A program made the translations under genes and the position numbers. The notes under the pieces were generated by a model that worked only from the letters and a program-made list of their open reading frames with translations, ran no database searches and had not been told where the DNA came from. From Roseovarius sp. (GTDB lineage Bacteria; Pseudomonadota; Alphaproteobacteria; Rhodobacterales; Rhodobacteraceae): 64,000 nucleotides of DNA. This document shows, piece by piece, positions 1 to 9,557 of this stretch. The stretch covers positions 1 to 64,000 of the forward strand of contig JACIYT010000012.1 in assembly GCA_014359765.1 (NCBI GenBank), written 5' to 3'. The first letter of the stretch is position 1; the number at the start of each line of letters is the position of its first letter.

Positions 1-60
1 GCGCGTCGTCGGGGCCGCGGCCTCCGTAGCGCCTGTCATCTCGTTCGTTCTGTCAGTCAT
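1..60 (-). CDS. 5' end of an unidentified gene, cut by the window edge
   Basis: An ATG on the minus strand at position 60 is preceded by a good ribosome binding site (GGGAG, 7 bases upstream). It opens a frame of 20 codons without a stop up to the window edge. The peptide begins MTDRTNEMTG and is rich in Thr and Ala, which is too little for recognition. It would be transcribed away from the insertion sequence remnant, so its promoter would have to lie in the remnant DNA at 61-361. It could also be a chance frame. Confidence 0.4.
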   Translation of the reverse strand, partial: MTDRTNEMTGATEAAAPTTR

Positions 61-361
61 GTTCTACTCCCGTTCCTGTCGGAAATAGCGCTCGCGACTG
101 TCTCAGAAAACCGTGCCCAAACCCATCAGCAAGAAGCACGGATCGCGGAGCACGCGGAAAAGAGCTATGAACAGTTCGTTGCCACCTGGCAGCCGCGCCC
201 TCCGAAAAACAGCGGAGGGTGTGCGATCGCCTCAAACCGGCAGGGACTGAATAGGCTGCCCGGTGACGCTTCCAGCCAGCACGCCACGCTTCGCCACGAG
301 GTCGACCGCACGGGAGAAAAATAGCAGAAACCAGCAGAAAAGTCTTTTCGATCTCATCCGT
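61..361. other. Unassigned remnant between the left-edge gene and the broken IS256 transposase
   Basis: About 300 bases with no gene that I can recognise. On the minus strand the similarity to IS256 transposases stops near position 362, so the 3' third of that gene is missing and this DNA replaces it. A short plus-strand frame (about 103-326) has protein-like composition but no start codon that I trust and no recognisable motif. It may be debris of a second mobile element. Confidence 0.4.
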
Positions 362-770
362 GTGTAGATGATCTTGCGGATCGCCGGATCGAAGCCGAAG
401 AACGGGATCACCTCGGTCCATGCCCTGCGCCAGGCCGGGGCGATGGAGGCGTATTTCCCGACCCATTTTTCCTCGAAGGTATCGAGCTCGGCCTCGGCCA
501 TATCGGCGGTTGGGGCGCCCTAGATCCGGCGCAGATCGGCGGCCACAGCCTTGCGGTCCTTCCAGGAACAGAAGTTCAGGGAATGGCGCACCAGATGCAC
601 GATGCAGGTCTGGACCATGGCGTCCGGGAAGGCCGCCGTGATCGCATCTGGGAAGCCCTTCAGCCCGTCCACCACGGCGATCAGGATGTCCTGAACACCT
701 CGGTTCTTCAGCTCGTTCATCACCGACAACCAGAATTTGGCACCCTCGTTCTCGGCGATCCGTTCCTCGG

Positions 771-795
771 GAAAACAGTCCCCCGGACTGTTTTC
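771..795. repeat. Palindrome (11-bp stem, 3-base loop) inside the broken transposase
   Basis: The arms GAAAACAGTCC and GGACTGTTTTC are perfectly complementary around a CCC loop. They sit in a short insertion of about 48 bases between the codons for REVLG and IAENEG, where related transposases have only two codons (LW). The insertion brings an in-frame TGA. The stem resembles the GGAAAACGGTCC arm of the intergenic double hairpin at 9558-9604. Confidence 0.7.
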
Positions 796-1083
796 TGGTC
801 CTCGTCACCCCAGAACCTCACGGCTCCCATCGCGGGTGACGCCCAGGGCGACGTAGACGGCCTTGTTCTTGACCGTCCGGCTGTCCGCGTCGCGGATCTT
901 CACCCGTAGCGCGTCGAAAAGCACGATGGGATACATCCGGTCCAGCGCCCGGCTCTGCCATTCCCGGACCTCGTCCAGCACGGCAGCGGTGACGCGGCTG
1001 ATCAGGTCGGGCGAGACCTTCAGGCCATAGAGGTCGAGCAGATGCGCCTGGATGTCCCGCACCGTCAGCCCGGCGGCGTAGAG

Positions 1084-1129
1084 CCCGTTCGCCACGGGTC
1101 TCGAACCGGTGGCGACCTCGTGGCTCACT
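1084..1129. repeat. Second short insertion with an inverted repeat in the transposase
   Basis: About 46 bases replace the few codons normally found between IDGIDDK and LYARG in IS256 transposases, and they shift the frame. The insert contains CGCCACGGGT (1090-1099) and ACCGGTGGCG (1105-1114), which pair at 9 of 10 positions around a 5-base loop. That this is an insertion follows from my knowledge of the family consensus, not from an alignment. Confidence 0.45.
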
Positions 1130-1536
1130 CTTGTCATCGATTCCGTCGATCCGGGTCTGGCCCTTCTTCACCAGCTCGGGCTCGAAGCTCATGTCGCGGT
1201 CGCGAGGCACCGCCAGTGGCAGTTCGCCGTCCTGGCTCTTCAGCACCTTGGTTGAGGCCCCATTCCGCCGGTTGGTCTGGCCGGGTGGAACGTCTTTGCC
1301 TTCCTCGTAGCCAAGATGCGCCGTCAACTCCGCGCCCAGCATACGTTCCATGAGCTTGATCTTCAGCTCTTTCATCAACCCGGCATCGCCAAGCAGGTCT
1401 TCAGGGCGCTCCACGCCCTTCAGCAGTTCGTCGAGGATTTCTTTCGAGATCGTCATTCATGCTTCCTTTTGGTGAAGCATGAACCGGATTACTCATACAC
1501 AAAAGATCGGACACTCTCGCGCAGGCCGCGCGCCAA

Positions 1537-3483
1537 TCACACCATATCCGGCGGCGTCGCCTCGCGCGCGAGTTCCGGCACGACCGCGTCGAGCGTCACG
1601 CTGCGCGTCTCCTTGACGCCCAGACGGCGCAGGGACACGCTGCGGTCCTCGACCTCGCGCAGACCGCAGGCGAGGATCACCGGCACCTTGGCGAGCGAGT
1701 GCTCGCGCACCTTGTAATTGATCTTCTCGTTGCGGGTATCGGCCTCGGCGCGCACGCCCTGCGCACGCAGCGCCGCCACCACCTCGTGCACATAGTCATC
1801 GGCTTCCGACACGATCGAGGCCACCACCACCTGACGGGGCGCGAGCCAGACCGGCAGCCGCCCGGCATGTTCCTCGATCAGGATGCCGATGAACCGCTCG
1901 AAGGAGCCGAGACAGGCGCGGTGCAGCATGACGGGGCGGTGCCTGGCCCCGTCCTGTCCGATATAGGTGGCATCGAGCCGTTCGGGCAGGACGAAATCCA
2001 CCTGATGCGTGCCGCATTGCCATTTGCGCCCGATGGCGTCGGTCAGGGTGAATTCCAGCTTCGGCCCGTAGAAGGCGCCTTCGCCGGGGTTCACCTTCGG
2101 CTCGATCCCGGCGGCGCGGGTCGCCGCCAGAAGCGCCGCCTCGGCGCGGTCCCAGACCTCGTCGCTGCCAGCGCGCAGCTCAGGCCGGGTGGAAAAGAGC
2201 ACCTCGAATTCGGGGAAGCCCAGATCGCGATAGACCCCCGACAGGAATGCGATGAAGCGCGCCGTCTCTTCCTCGATCTGCGCTTCGGTGCAGAAGATAT
2301 GCGCATCATCCTGCACGAAGCCGCGCACGCGCATGATGCCATGCAGCGCGCCCGAGGGCTCGTAGCGGTTGCAGGCGCCGAATTCGGCCATGCGCAAGGG
2401 CAGGTCGCGGTAGCTCTTGAGCCCCTGATTGAAGATCTGCACATGGCAGGGGCAGTTCATCGGCTTGAGCGCGTTGACGGCCTTTTCGCGGGCGTGCTCC
2501 TCGTCCACCTCGACGATGAACATGTTGTCCTGGTATTTCTCCCAGTGGCCCGACGCCTCCCAGAGCTTGCGGTCCACGACCTGCGGCGTGTTCACCTCGA
2601 CATAGCCGCCCTTCGCCTGCTGGCGGCGCATGTAATCCTGAAGCGTGGTGTAGATGGTCCAGCCATTGGGGTGCCAGAAGACCTGGCCGGGGGCCTCTTC
2701 CTGCATGTGGAAAAGGTCCATCTCGCGGCCCAGCTTGCGGTGGTCGCGGCGCTCGGCCTCTTCGAGGAAATTGAGGTAATCCTTGAGCTTGTCGCGGTTC
2801 TGGAAGGCGACGCCGTAGATGCGTTGCAGCATCGCGCGGCTGCTGTCGCCGCGCCAATAGGCGCCGGCCACCTTCATCAGCTTGAACGCATCGGCGGGCA
2901 CCTGCCCGGTATGTTGCAGATGCGGGCCACGGCAGAGATCCTGCCAGTGCCCGTGCCAATACATGCGCAGGGGCTCATCGCCCGGAATGGCCTCGATCAG
3001 CTCGACCTTGTAGGGCTCGCCATTCGCCTCGTAATGGGCGATGGCGCGGGCGCGGTCCCAGACCTCGGTGCGGACGGGATCGCGGGCGGCGATGATCTCG
3101 CGCATCTTCGCCTCGATGCGGCCCAGATCGTCGGGGGTGAAGGGCTCTGCCCGGTCGAAATCGTAATACCAGCCGTTCTGGATCACCGGGCCGATGGTGA
3201 CCTTCACATCGGGCCAGATCTCCTGCACCGCGCGGGCCATGATATGCGCAAGGTCATGGCGGATGAGTTCGAGCGCGGGGGCCTCGTCCTTCATCGTGTT
3301 GATGGCGATGCTGGCGTCGCGGGTGATCGGCCATTGCAGATCCCAGTGCTGCCCGTCCAGATGCGCCGAGATTGCCCGCTTGGCAAGCGACGGCGCGATG
3401 CTCTCGGCGACCTCGGCGGGGGTGATGCCCGCCGGATAGGCGCGCGTCGATCCATCGGGAAATGTCAGGGAAATCCGGGACAT
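1537..3483 (-). CDS. thrS: Threonyl-tRNA synthetase
   Basis: Class II cytoplasmic enzyme that charges tRNA-Thr with threonine using ATP. Its 648 residues are the normal length. The order is an N-terminal TGS domain (about 1-62), the editing domain with HDLAH near residue 75, the catalytic core with the zinc-site motif NCPCHVQIF near residue 340 and the class II motif 2 stretch around [17 protein letters not shown], then an anticodon-binding domain from about 540. The ATG at 3483 gives the standard [12 protein letters not shown] start. The gene is transcribed alone. Its stop lies about 18 bases from an insertion sequence end, so its natural terminator may have been displaced. Confidence 0.98.
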   Translation of the reverse strand: MSRISLTFPDGSTRAYPAGITPAEVAESIAPSLAKRAISAHLDGQHWDLQWPITRDASIAINTMKDEAPALELIRHDLAHIMARAVQEIWPDVKVTIGPVIQNGWYYDFDRAEPFTPDDLGRIEAKMREIIAARDPVRTEVWDRARAIAHYEANGEPYKVELIEAIPGDEPLRMYWHGHWQDLCRGPHLQHTGQVPADAFKLMKVAGAYWRGDSSRAMLQRIYGVAFQNRDKLKDYLNFLEEAERRDHRKLGREMDLFHMQEEAPGQVFWHPNGWTIYTTLQDYMRRQQAKGGYVEVNTPQVVDRKLWEASGHWEKYQDNMFIVEVDEEHAREKAVNALKPMNCPCHVQIFNQGLKSYRDLPLRMAEFGACNRYEPSGALHGIMRVRGFVQDDAHIFCTEAQIEEETARFIAFLSGVYRDLGFPEFEVLFSTRPELRAGSDEVWDRAEAALLAATRAAGIEPKVNPGEGAFYGPKLEFTLTDAIGRKWQCGTHQVDFVLPERLDATYIGQDGARHRPVMLHRACLGSFERFIGILIEEHAGRLPVWLAPRQVVVASIVSEADDYVHEVVAALRAQGVRAEADTRNEKINYKVREHSLAKVPVILACGLREVEDRSVSLRRLGVKETRSVTLDAVVPELAREATPPDMV

Positions 3484-3512
3484 GGTCCGTCTCCTCGTCG
3501 GTCTGGCGCCTA

Positions 3513-3540
3513 CGAAACGCCCGGTTGCGGGTATGTTTCG
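3513..3540 (-). promoter_or_regulatory. Imperfect hairpin in the thrS leader
   Basis: CGAAAC (3513-3518) pairs with GTTTCG (3535-3540), and CCCG (3520-3523) pairs with CGGG (3528-3531) around a GTTG loop. The hairpin ends 30 bases upstream of the thrS start codon. It could be a leader structure, an operator or chance pairing in GC-rich DNA. Confidence 0.3.
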
Positions 3541-3612
3541 CCCCTGATGGCGCGGGGCGCGCGGACTGTCAAGACGCGGAGGTGCGGCGCTCAGGCCCGG
3601 CTCAGGCCCGGT

Positions 3613-4476
3613 TCACGCCCAGGGGCCGCGCCGCGCGCCCTGACCGGCCATCTCGCGCAGGGCGCGGATGCGGTTTTCCGGGTTGGGATGGGTCGAGAAC
3701 AGCCGGTCATGCGCATGGGCATGGAGCGGGTTGACGATGAACATATGCGCGGTGGCGGGGTTGCGCTCGGCGCTCTCGTTGTCGATGCGCGCGGCGAGGC
3801 CGGAAATCTTCTGGAGCGCTGAGGCCAGCCAGAGCGGGTTGCCGCAGATCTCGGCGCCCACGCGATCGGCCTCGTATTCGCGGCTTCGGCTGATCGCCAT
3901 CTGCACGAGGGCGGCGGCCAGCGGCGCCAGGATCATCAGCGCCAGCGTGCCGATGAGGCCCAGCCCGTTGTTGCGGTTGCCGCCGAAGAACAGCGCGAAA
4001 TTGGCCAGCATGGAAATCGCACCGGCAAAGGTCGCGGTGATGGTCATGATCGTGGTGTCGTGATTGCGGATATGCGCGAGCTCATGCGCCATGACGGCAG
4101 CGATTTCCTCGCGCGAGAGGCTGCGCAGGAGGCCCGTGGTGGCGGCGACTGCGGCATTGGCGGGGTTGCGCCCGGTGGCAAAGGCATTGGGCTGGTCATT
4201 GTCGAGGATATAGACCGCCGGGCGCGGCATCCCCGCCGCATCGGCCATCTCGTGCACCATCTGCGTGAGCGCGCGCCCCTCCGGGCCGGAGGCCGGTCGC
4301 GCATCGTGCATCCTGAGCACCAGCCTGTCGGAATTCCACCAGGTAAAGGCGTTCATGGCGAGCGCCACGACAAGCGCGATCATCGCGCCCCCCGCGCCGC
4401 CCAGAAGCGCCCCCACCCCGAGAAACAGCGCCGTCATCGCCGCCATGAGCACAGCCGTGCGCAGATATCCGTTCAT
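3613..4476 (-). CDS. htpX: M48 membrane zinc metalloprotease HtpX
   Basis: Inner-membrane protease of the heat-shock quality-control system that degrades misfolded membrane proteins. The start chosen is the ATG at 4476 ([11 protein letters not shown]), with AAAGGGGAT upstream, giving 287 residues, the usual size. Two membrane segments lie within the first 45 residues ([20 protein letters not shown], then [15 protein letters not shown]). The zinc site [10 protein letters not shown] is near residue 137, and further hydrophobic segments follow ([30 protein letters not shown]). The gene is divergent from the sulfotransferase gene. No dedicated heat-shock promoter element could be identified. Confidence 0.95.
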   Translation of the reverse strand: MNGYLRTAVLMAAMTALFLGVGALLGGAGGAMIALVVALAMNAFTWWNSDRLVLRMHDARPASGPEGRALTQMVHEMADAAGMPRPAVYILDNDQPNAFATGRNPANAAVAATTGLLRSLSREEIAAVMAHELAHIRNHDTTIMTITATFAGAISMLANFALFFGGNRNNGLGLIGTLALMILAPLAAALVQMAISRSREYEADRVGAEICGNPLWLASALQKISGLAARIDNESAERNPATAHMFIVNPLHAHAHDRLFSTHPNPENRIRALREMAGQGARRGPWA

Positions 4477-4551
4477 GCCGCATCCCCTTTCTTTCGTGAC
4501 GCCGGAAATATGGGGGCTTTCGCCGCGCCCGCAAGGCGCTAGACTGCGCGC

Positions 4552-5199
4552 ATGATCCTGTCGCGCGACCGTGGCTATATCCTTGTCCATATCCCCAAGA
4601 CCGGCGGCACCTCGCTGACGCTCGCGCTGGAGGGGCGGGCGATGGCGGGCGATATCCTGATCGGCGACACGCCCAGGGCGCGGCGCAGGAGGGGGCGGGT
4701 CGCGAAGCTGCGCGCGCAGGCGCGCGGGCGGCTCTGGAAACACAGCACCCTGGCCGATCTCGACGGGATCATGACGCCGCAGGAAATCGGCGCGCTCTTC
4801 ACCGTCACCCTCGTGCGCAACCCGTGGGACCGGATGGTGAGCTATTATGCCTGGGCGCGCGCGCAGAGCTTCGATCACCCGGCGGTGCGGCTGGCGCAAG
4901 AGCGCGATTTCGCGGGCTTTCTCGCCGCGCCCGAAACGCAGGCGGCTTGGGCGGCCAACCCCGCGCGCCATTACATGACCACCGCCGACGGGCAGGAGCG
5001 CTGCCGCCTCTACATCCGGCTCGAACATTTCGACGCGGACGCCACGCCGCTCTGGGATCACCTCGGGTTCCGGCTCGAGCTGCCGCGCGTCAATGCCTCC
5101 GCGCGGGGCGATTACCGCGGCTATTATCGCGACCGCGACGCCGAGATCCTGGCCCGGATCGCCGCCGAGGATATCGCGCGATTCGGATACCAGTTCTGA
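4552..5199 (+). CDS. Sulfotransferase family protein
   Basis: A 215-residue protein with both PAPS-binding signatures of the family. The 5'-phosphosulfate loop HIPKTGGTS is near residue 13 and the 3'-phosphate loop [14 protein letters not shown] is near residue 87. A conserved late Tyr-Tyr-rich segment ([13 protein letters not shown]) is typical of bacterial carbohydrate or lipid sulfotransferases of the heparan-sulfate 2-O type. The acceptor cannot be told from sequence. There is no signal peptide, so it acts in the cytosol. No Shine-Dalgarno sequence precedes the ATG, and a possible -10 box (TAGACT, 4540-4545) lies just in front, so the mRNA may be leaderless. Confidence 0.85.
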   Translation: MILSRDRGYILVHIPKTGGTSLTLALEGRAMAGDILIGDTPRARRRRGRVAKLRAQARGRLWKHSTLADLDGIMTPQEIGALFTVTLVRNPWDRMVSYYAWARAQSFDHPAVRLAQERDFAGFLAAPETQAAWAANPARHYMTTADGQERCRLYIRLEHFDADATPLWDHLGFRLELPRVNASARGDYRGYYRDRDAEILARIAAEDIARFGYQF

Positions 5200-5303
5200 C
5201 GGCGCGCGCGACCGTTCCCGCGCCTGTGACCGGATGACAAGCGCGGGCAGGTCAGCTAGGGAAGGACAGGCGGGCCGGCCCGCCGCCGGATCGTGAGGGA
5301 AAC

Positions 5304-5957
5304 GTGGCCTTGGACTGGATGAACGCGGAATTCGCGGCCGACGATGCCGCCCCCCATGCCGAGCGCAGCGGGCTTCTGTCGGAGACGCGGCTGGCCACCG
5401 AACTGGGATGGCGTCCGGTCGAGGCGCTGGCCGAGGGGGATCTGGTCCTGACCTTCGATGGCGGCCTGCGCCCCCTGCGCGGGATCACGCGGCGCCCCTT
5501 GCGCGCCACCGGCTCCGAGACGCGGCGCGATTTCTGGCCGCTCGAGATCGCGGCGGAGGTGATCGGCAATCCGCGCGCGCTGCGGCTCATGCCGCATCAG
5601 GCGCTGCTGGTGGAAAGCGACCTGGCCGAGAGGCTGTGCGGCGATCCTTTCGCGCTTCTGCCGGCCCACGCCTTGCGCGTGCTCGCCGGGGTGGAGCCGG
5701 CCCTGCCCGGCCCTGACGAGATGATCGTGCAACTGCATTTCGCGCGCGAGGAGATCGTCTTTGGCGATCAGGGGCTGATGTTCCTGTGCCCCGCCGCCCA
5801 TGACCTGCTGGAACAGGCGACCGGCCGCGAGGCGCCCTCGGGCTACAGGCTGCTGCCCGATGCGCTTGCGCAGGAGATCGTGCAGGATGTCGCGCAGGGG
5901 CCGGGGCGCTCGGCCGTGCGCCGGGGTCCGTGGCGCCCGGGCCCTGCCGATGCCTGA
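5304..5957 (+). CDS. Hint-domain protein lacking the usual N-terminal cysteine
   Basis: 217 residues. The segment at about 30-60 ([18 protein letters not shown], then [15 protein letters not shown]) matches the start of the Hedgehog/intein (Hint) fold found in many Rhodobacteraceae secreted proteins, and [10 protein letters not shown] near residue 97 resembles the later conserved His block. The cysteine that normally opens the domain is absent (the sequence reads [10 protein letters not shown]), so self-splicing or cleavage is unlikely. The start is a GTG at 5304 with GAGGG upstream; an ATG at 5319 is the alternative. It lies 21 bases before the GAPDH gene and is probably co-transcribed with it. 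The function is unknown. Confidence 0.75.
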   Translation: MALDWMNAEFAADDAAPHAERSGLLSETRLATELGWRPVEALAEGDLVLTFDGGLRPLRGITRRPLRATGSETRRDFWPLEIAAEVIGNPRALRLMPHQALLVESDLAERLCGDPFALLPAHALRVLAGVEPALPGPDEMIVQLHFAREEIVFGDQGLMFLCPAAHDLLEQATGREAPSGYRLLPDALAQEIVQDVAQGPGRSAVRRGPWRPGPADA

Positions 5958-5978
5958 CCCCGCCGCAAGGAGCCTGCC

Positions 5979-6998
5979 ATGACCCACCCGCCAGTTCGCA
6001 TCGCGATCAACGGTTTCGGGCGTATCGGGCGCACCGTGCTGCGCATTCTCATGCGCGAGCGTCCCGAATTCGAGCTGGCCTGCATCAACGATATCGAGCC
6101 GCTCGAGACCTGCGCCTATCTCTTCGAGTATGACAGCGTGTTCGGCCCCTGGCCGGGCACGGTGGAAACGGTCCCCGGCGCGCTGGTGGTGGATGGGCGC
6201 AGGATCCCGTTCCACGCCGCGCACGATCTCAGCACGCTGGACCTCGCGGGCGTCGATGTGGTGCTCGAATGCACGGGCATGGCGGGGGCGCGTGCGGTGG
6301 CCGAGCGGGGGCTCGCGGCAGGTGCGGCGGCGGTGCTCGTCTCGGGGCCGTCGGAGGAGGCCGATGTCACCGTGGTGCTCGGCGCCAACGAGGCCGCGAT
6401 CGCCGATCACCGCATCATTTCCAACGCCTCCTGCACCACCAATGCGCTCGCCCCGCTGGCGCGGCTGATCGACGAGGCATATGGCATCGTCAGCGGCCAG
6501 ATGACCACGGTGCATTGCTATACCGGCAGCCAGCCCACCGTGGACAAGCCGCGCGGCGCGCCCGAGCGCAGCCGCGCCGCCGCCCTCTCGATGGTGCCGA
6601 CGACGACCAGCGCGCAGCATCAGACCGGGCTGGTGCTGCCCGCGCTCAGAGGCCGGATCGAGGCGCGGGCGATCCGCGTGCCGGTGGCCTCGGTCTCCTG
6701 CATCGACCTGACGGTGCAGACCCGCGAGACAGTTTGCGCGGCCACGGTGAACGCGATGCTCCGCGCCGCTGCCGCGCGCCATCCCTGGCTCGGCTGGACG
6801 GAGGCGCCGCTCGTCTCCTCGGACCTGCGCGGCCGCCCCGAGAGCCTGATCGTGAGCGGACCGCAGACCTCGGTCTCGGTGGGCGGGCTGCTCAGGGTCT
6901 TCGGCTGGTATGACAACGAATGGGGCTTTTCCGCGCGGATGCTCGACATGGCCGCGCGGATCGGACGGCGCGGGCGCGCTCAGACCGCCTCGGCCTGA
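5979..6998 (+). CDS. Glyceraldehyde-3-phosphate dehydrogenase-like protein, divergent paralogue
   Basis: 339 residues with a type I GAPDH layout. The NAD-binding start is [13 protein letters not shown] with Asp in ACINDIEPL, the catalytic cysteine lies in [14 protein letters not shown] near residue 152, the catalytic His lies in MTTVHCYT, and the end has [10 protein letters not shown]. The S-loop differs from glycolytic enzymes: after SMVPTTT the usual GAAKAV is replaced by SAQHQTG, and the LD-PH-DLRR stretch is altered. It may be a second GAPDH, an erythrose-4-phosphate dehydrogenase-like enzyme or another aldehyde dehydrogenase of the fold. It follows the Hint gene by 21 bases and overlaps the convergent DAHP synthase gene by 19 bases. 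Confidence 0.88.
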   Translation: MTHPPVRIAINGFGRIGRTVLRILMRERPEFELACINDIEPLETCAYLFEYDSVFGPWPGTVETVPGALVVDGRRIPFHAAHDLSTLDLAGVDVVLECTGMAGARAVAERGLAAGAAAVLVSGPSEEADVTVVLGANEAAIADHRIISNASCTTNALAPLARLIDEAYGIVSGQMTTVHCYTGSQPTVDKPRGAPERSRAAALSMVPTTTSAQHQTGLVLPALRGRIEARAIRVPVASVSCIDLTVQTRETVCAATVNAMLRAAAARHPWLGWTEAPLVSSDLRGRPESLIVSGPQTSVSVGGLLRVFGWYDNEWGFSARMLDMAARIGRRGRAQTASA

Positions 6999-8350
6999 CG
7001 CAGACCGGCGCGGAACGCCTTGAGCTCCTCGGCCACGAGAAAGGCCAGCTCCAGCGACTGCGAGGCATTGAGCCGCGGATCGCAGGCGGTGTGATAGCGC
7101 AGCGACAGCTTGTCCTCCGACAGCGCCCGCATCCCCCCGGTGCATTCGGTCACGTCCTGGCCGGTCATCTCGAAATGCACGCCGCCGGGGATCGTGCCCT
7201 CGGCGCGGTGGATGGCAAAGAAGTCCTGCACCTCGCGCAGCACCGCGTCAAAGGGGCGGGTCTTGTAGCCCGAGGCCGACTTGACCGTGTTGCCATGCAT
7301 CGGATCGCAGACCCAGAGCACATTGGCCCCCTCCTCGCGCACGGCGCGGATGAGGCGCGGCAGGTTCTCGCCCACCTTGCCCGCGCCGAACCGCGCGATC
7401 AGCGTGAGCCGCCCGGCCTCGTTCTCGGGGTTGAGCGTGGCCATCAGCCGCCTGAGATCCTCCGCCGTCGTGGTCGGCCCGCATTTGAGGCCGATCGGGT
7501 TGAGCACCCCGCGCAGGAATTCCACATGCGCGCCACCCGGTTGCCGCGTCCGGTCGCCGATCCAGAGCATGTGCCCCGATCCCGCCAGCCACTTGCCGGA
7601 GGTCGAATCGAGACGGCAGAGCGCCTCCTCGTATTCCAGCAACAGCCCCTCATGCGAGGTGTAGAAATCGACCGTGCGCAACGTGTGGGCGCTCTCGCTG
7701 TCGATCCCCGCCGCCTTCATGAAGTCGAGCGCATCGGCGATGTGATTGGCCATCTCGCGATATTTCGCGGCCTTCTCGCTCTCGGTAAAGCCGAGCGTCC
7801 ACTGATGCACCTGGTGCATGTCGGCATAGCCGCCCGTGGAAAAAGCGCGCAGCAGGTTCAGCGTCGCCGCCGCCTGGGTATAGGCCTGGAGCATCCTCTC
7901 GGGGTTGGGGATGCGCGCCTCGGGGGTAAAGGCCAGCTCGTTGATGATATCGCCGCGATAGCTGGGCAGTTCCACACCATCGACCGCCTCCGTGGGCGCC
8001 GAGCGCGGCTTGGCGAACTGGCCCGCCATGCGCCCCACCTTCACCACCGGCACCTTGGCGCCATAGGTCAGCACCATCGCCATCTGGAGCATCACCTTGA
8101 ACGTGTCGCGGATCGCGTCGGCGCTGAACTGATCGAACGCCTCGGCGCAATCGCCGCCCTGCAACAGGAACGCCTCGCCGCGCGCAGCCGCGCCGAGCGC
8201 GCGCTTCAGCCGGCGCGCCTCGCCGGCAAAGACCAGCGGCGGATACTGGCGCAGGCGCTCCTCGACGCGCGACAGCGCCTCGGCATCGGGATATTCCGGC
8301 ATCTGCACGCGCGGCTTCGCGCGCCAGCCGGTTTTCTGCCATTCCGTCAT
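6980..8350 (-). CDS. aroG: Class II 3-deoxy-7-phosphoheptulonate (DAHP) synthase
   Basis: First step of the shikimate pathway: condensation of phosphoenolpyruvate and erythrose 4-phosphate. At 456 residues it is of the class II (plant-type) family. Diagnostic segments are [15 protein letters not shown] near residue 58, [25 protein letters not shown] in mid-protein (spoken of in parts: [14 protein letters not shown], then GAHVEF), [27 protein letters not shown] with a metal ligand Asp and His, and [18 protein letters not shown] near the end. It stands apart from aroK-aroB at 39-40 kb. The upstream gap of about 200 bases to the glxA-type regulator holds its promoter. Confidence 0.95.
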   Translation of the reverse strand: MTEWQKTGWRAKPRVQMPEYPDAEALSRVEERLRQYPPLVFAGEARRLKRALGAAARGEAFLLQGGDCAEAFDQFSADAIRDTFKVMLQMAMVLTYGAKVPVVKVGRMAGQFAKPRSAPTEAVDGVELPSYRGDIINELAFTPEARIPNPERMLQAYTQAAATLNLLRAFSTGGYADMHQVHQWTLGFTESEKAAKYREMANHIADALDFMKAAGIDSESAHTLRTVDFYTSHEGLLLEYEEALCRLDSTSGKWLAGSGHMLWIGDRTRQPGGAHVEFLRGVLNPIGLKCGPTTTAEDLRRLMATLNPENEAGRLTLIARFGAGKVGENLPRLIRAVREEGANVLWVCDPMHGNTVKSASGYKTRPFDAVLREVQDFFAIHRAEGTIPGGVHFEMTGQDVTECTGGMRALSEDKLSLRYHTACDPRLNASQSLELAFLVAEELKAFRAGLRQAEAV

Positions 8351-8547
8351 CTCGGGTCTCCGAAATTTCCATCGCTCACGCCCCTGCTATAGCCGAGCGC
8401 GCGCGTCATGGCCATATCCAGCCGCGGTCAAAATGCGACACGAACCGGCGGATCCCCTTGTGAATCACGTCACTTTTGTCACAGTGCGGGAAAGGTGGCG
8501 ACCGGCCACATGCCGCGACGCGAAAAGGGGAGGACGGAAAAGAGACC

Positions 8548-9549
8548 ATGGCATCGCAGCTTGAGCCCCGCGAGGGGCGCGCGCCCGGGGCGCCGACACG
8601 GTTTGTCTTCGTGCTGCTCGACAGGTTCACCCTGCTGAGCATGGCCGCCGCGCTCGAAAGCCTGCGCATCGCCAACCGCGTGGCTGGGGCCGAGCTTTAC
8701 CGCTGGGCGCTGACCGGCGACACCGACGATGCCGTGATCAGCTCGAGCGGGGTGCGCTTTGCGGTCGATTTCCCGCTTTGCGAGCTCGACCGCGACGACG
8801 TGGTGATCCTGTGCGGCGGGCTCGATGTGCAGACGACGGCGACGCCCGGGATGCTCAACTGGCTGCGCCGCGAGGCGCGCCGCGGCCTGCGCATCGGAGG
8901 GCTGTGCACCGCCGCCTGGGTCATGGCGCGGGCCGGGCTTCTCGAGGGGCGGCGCGCGACGATCCACTGGGAGAACCACGACGCCTTTCTCGAGGAATTC
9001 GCAGGGGTGAGGCTGACCAAATCGGTCTTCGTGATCGACGGCAACCGCATGACCGCGGCGGGCGGCACCGCCGCAATCGACCTGATGCTCAGCCTGATTG
9101 CCGAGGCCCATGGCCAGCGGCTCGCCAATGCGGTGGCCGATCAGCAGATCTATTCCGCGATCCGCACCGACCAGGACACGCAGCGCCTCTCGGTGCCCAC
9201 ACGCATCGGCGTGCGCCATCCGAGGCTGGGCCAGGTGATCAAGGCCATGGAGGCCAATATCGAGGAGCCGATCAGCCCCTCGATCCTCGCGCGCGAGGCG
9301 GGCATGTCCACCCGCCAGCTCGAACGGCTGTTCCGCCGCTACCTCGGCCGCAGCCCGAAACGCTACTACATGGAGCTGCGCCTGCAAAAGGCGCGCAACC
9401 TCTTGATGCAGACCGACATGACGGTGATCAACGTGGCGCTTGCCTGCGGCTTCGCCTCGCCATCGCATTTCTCCAAATGCTACCGCGCGCACTATCACAC
9501 CACCCCCTACCGCGAACGCGGCACGCACGGCGCGCGCCCCCCGGCCTGA
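8548..9549 (+). CDS. GlxA/AraC-family transcriptional regulator with a DJ-1/PfpI-like domain
   Basis: 333 residues from the ATG at 8548, which has AGGGGAGGA upstream; an in-frame upstream codon at 8476 lacks this. The N-terminal class I glutamine-amidotransferase-like domain (about 14-190) has FVFVLLDRFTLLSMAAALE and the nucleophile-elbow region IGGLCTAAWVMARAGLL with a cysteine. The C-terminal AraC helix-turn-helix pair (about 220-325) has LAREAGMSTRQLERLFRRYL and VALACGFASPSHFSKCYR. Relatives such as GbdR, CdhR and ArgR of pseudomonads respond to glycine betaine, carnitine or arginine. Nothing next to this gene reveals the ligand here. Confidence 0.9.
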   Translation: MASQLEPREGRAPGAPTRFVFVLLDRFTLLSMAAALESLRIANRVAGAELYRWALTGDTDDAVISSSGVRFAVDFPLCELDRDDVVILCGGLDVQTTATPGMLNWLRREARRGLRIGGLCTAAWVMARAGLLEGRRATIHWENHDAFLEEFAGVRLTKSVFVIDGNRMTAAGGTAAIDLMLSLIAEAHGQRLANAVADQQIYSAIRTDQDTQRLSVPTRIGVRHPRLGQVIKAMEANIEEPISPSILAREAGMSTRQLERLFRRYLGRSPKRYYMELRLQKARNLLMQTDMTVINVALACGFASPSHFSKCYRAHYHTTPYRERGTHGARPPA

Positions 9550-9557
9550 CGCGCGCC

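Larger units (their letters stand above)
362..1456 (-). pseudogene. Broken IS256-family transposase (mutator type)
   Basis: Reading from the ATG at 1456, the product begins as a typical IS256/mutator transposase of about 400 residues, with the stretch HLGYEEGKD near residue 47. The frame is lost after IDGIDDK (around 1130). It resumes in another frame with [15 protein letters not shown] through [12 protein letters not shown] (about 1076-805), stops, and resumes with the FWLSVMNELKNRGVQD block and VQTCIVHLVRHSLNF (about 740-520). A last block, WVGKYASIAPAWRRAW to IRKIIYT, ends near 362. The C-terminal part, normally beginning TNAIESLNR, is absent. The gene therefore has a frameshift, an internal stop and a 3' truncation and cannot make an active enzyme. 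Confidence 0.88.
362..1518 (-). mobile_element. IS256-family insertion sequence remnant
   Basis: The end upstream of the transposase looks intact. From about 1494 to 1518 the DNA reads as the terminal inverted repeat type seen in this family, and on the minus strand it begins GAGAGTGTCCGATC. The other end is missing, because the transposase breaks off near 362 and no matching repeat is found to its left. The intact end lies only about 18 bases from the thrS stop codon, so the insertion landed just behind thrS without damaging it. Confidence 0.75.

Noticed and set aside
232-501. Apparent separate 89-codon gene in the insertion sequence
   Set aside because: Its first half is a conserved block of the IS256 transposase and its second half is read-through into unrelated DNA. 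It is a fragment, not a gene.
1098-1110. GGTTCGAGACC-like stretch resembling a tRNA T-arm
   Set aside because: It lies inside the broken transposase, and no acceptor, D or anticodon arms surround it. It is better explained as part of the palindromic insertion.
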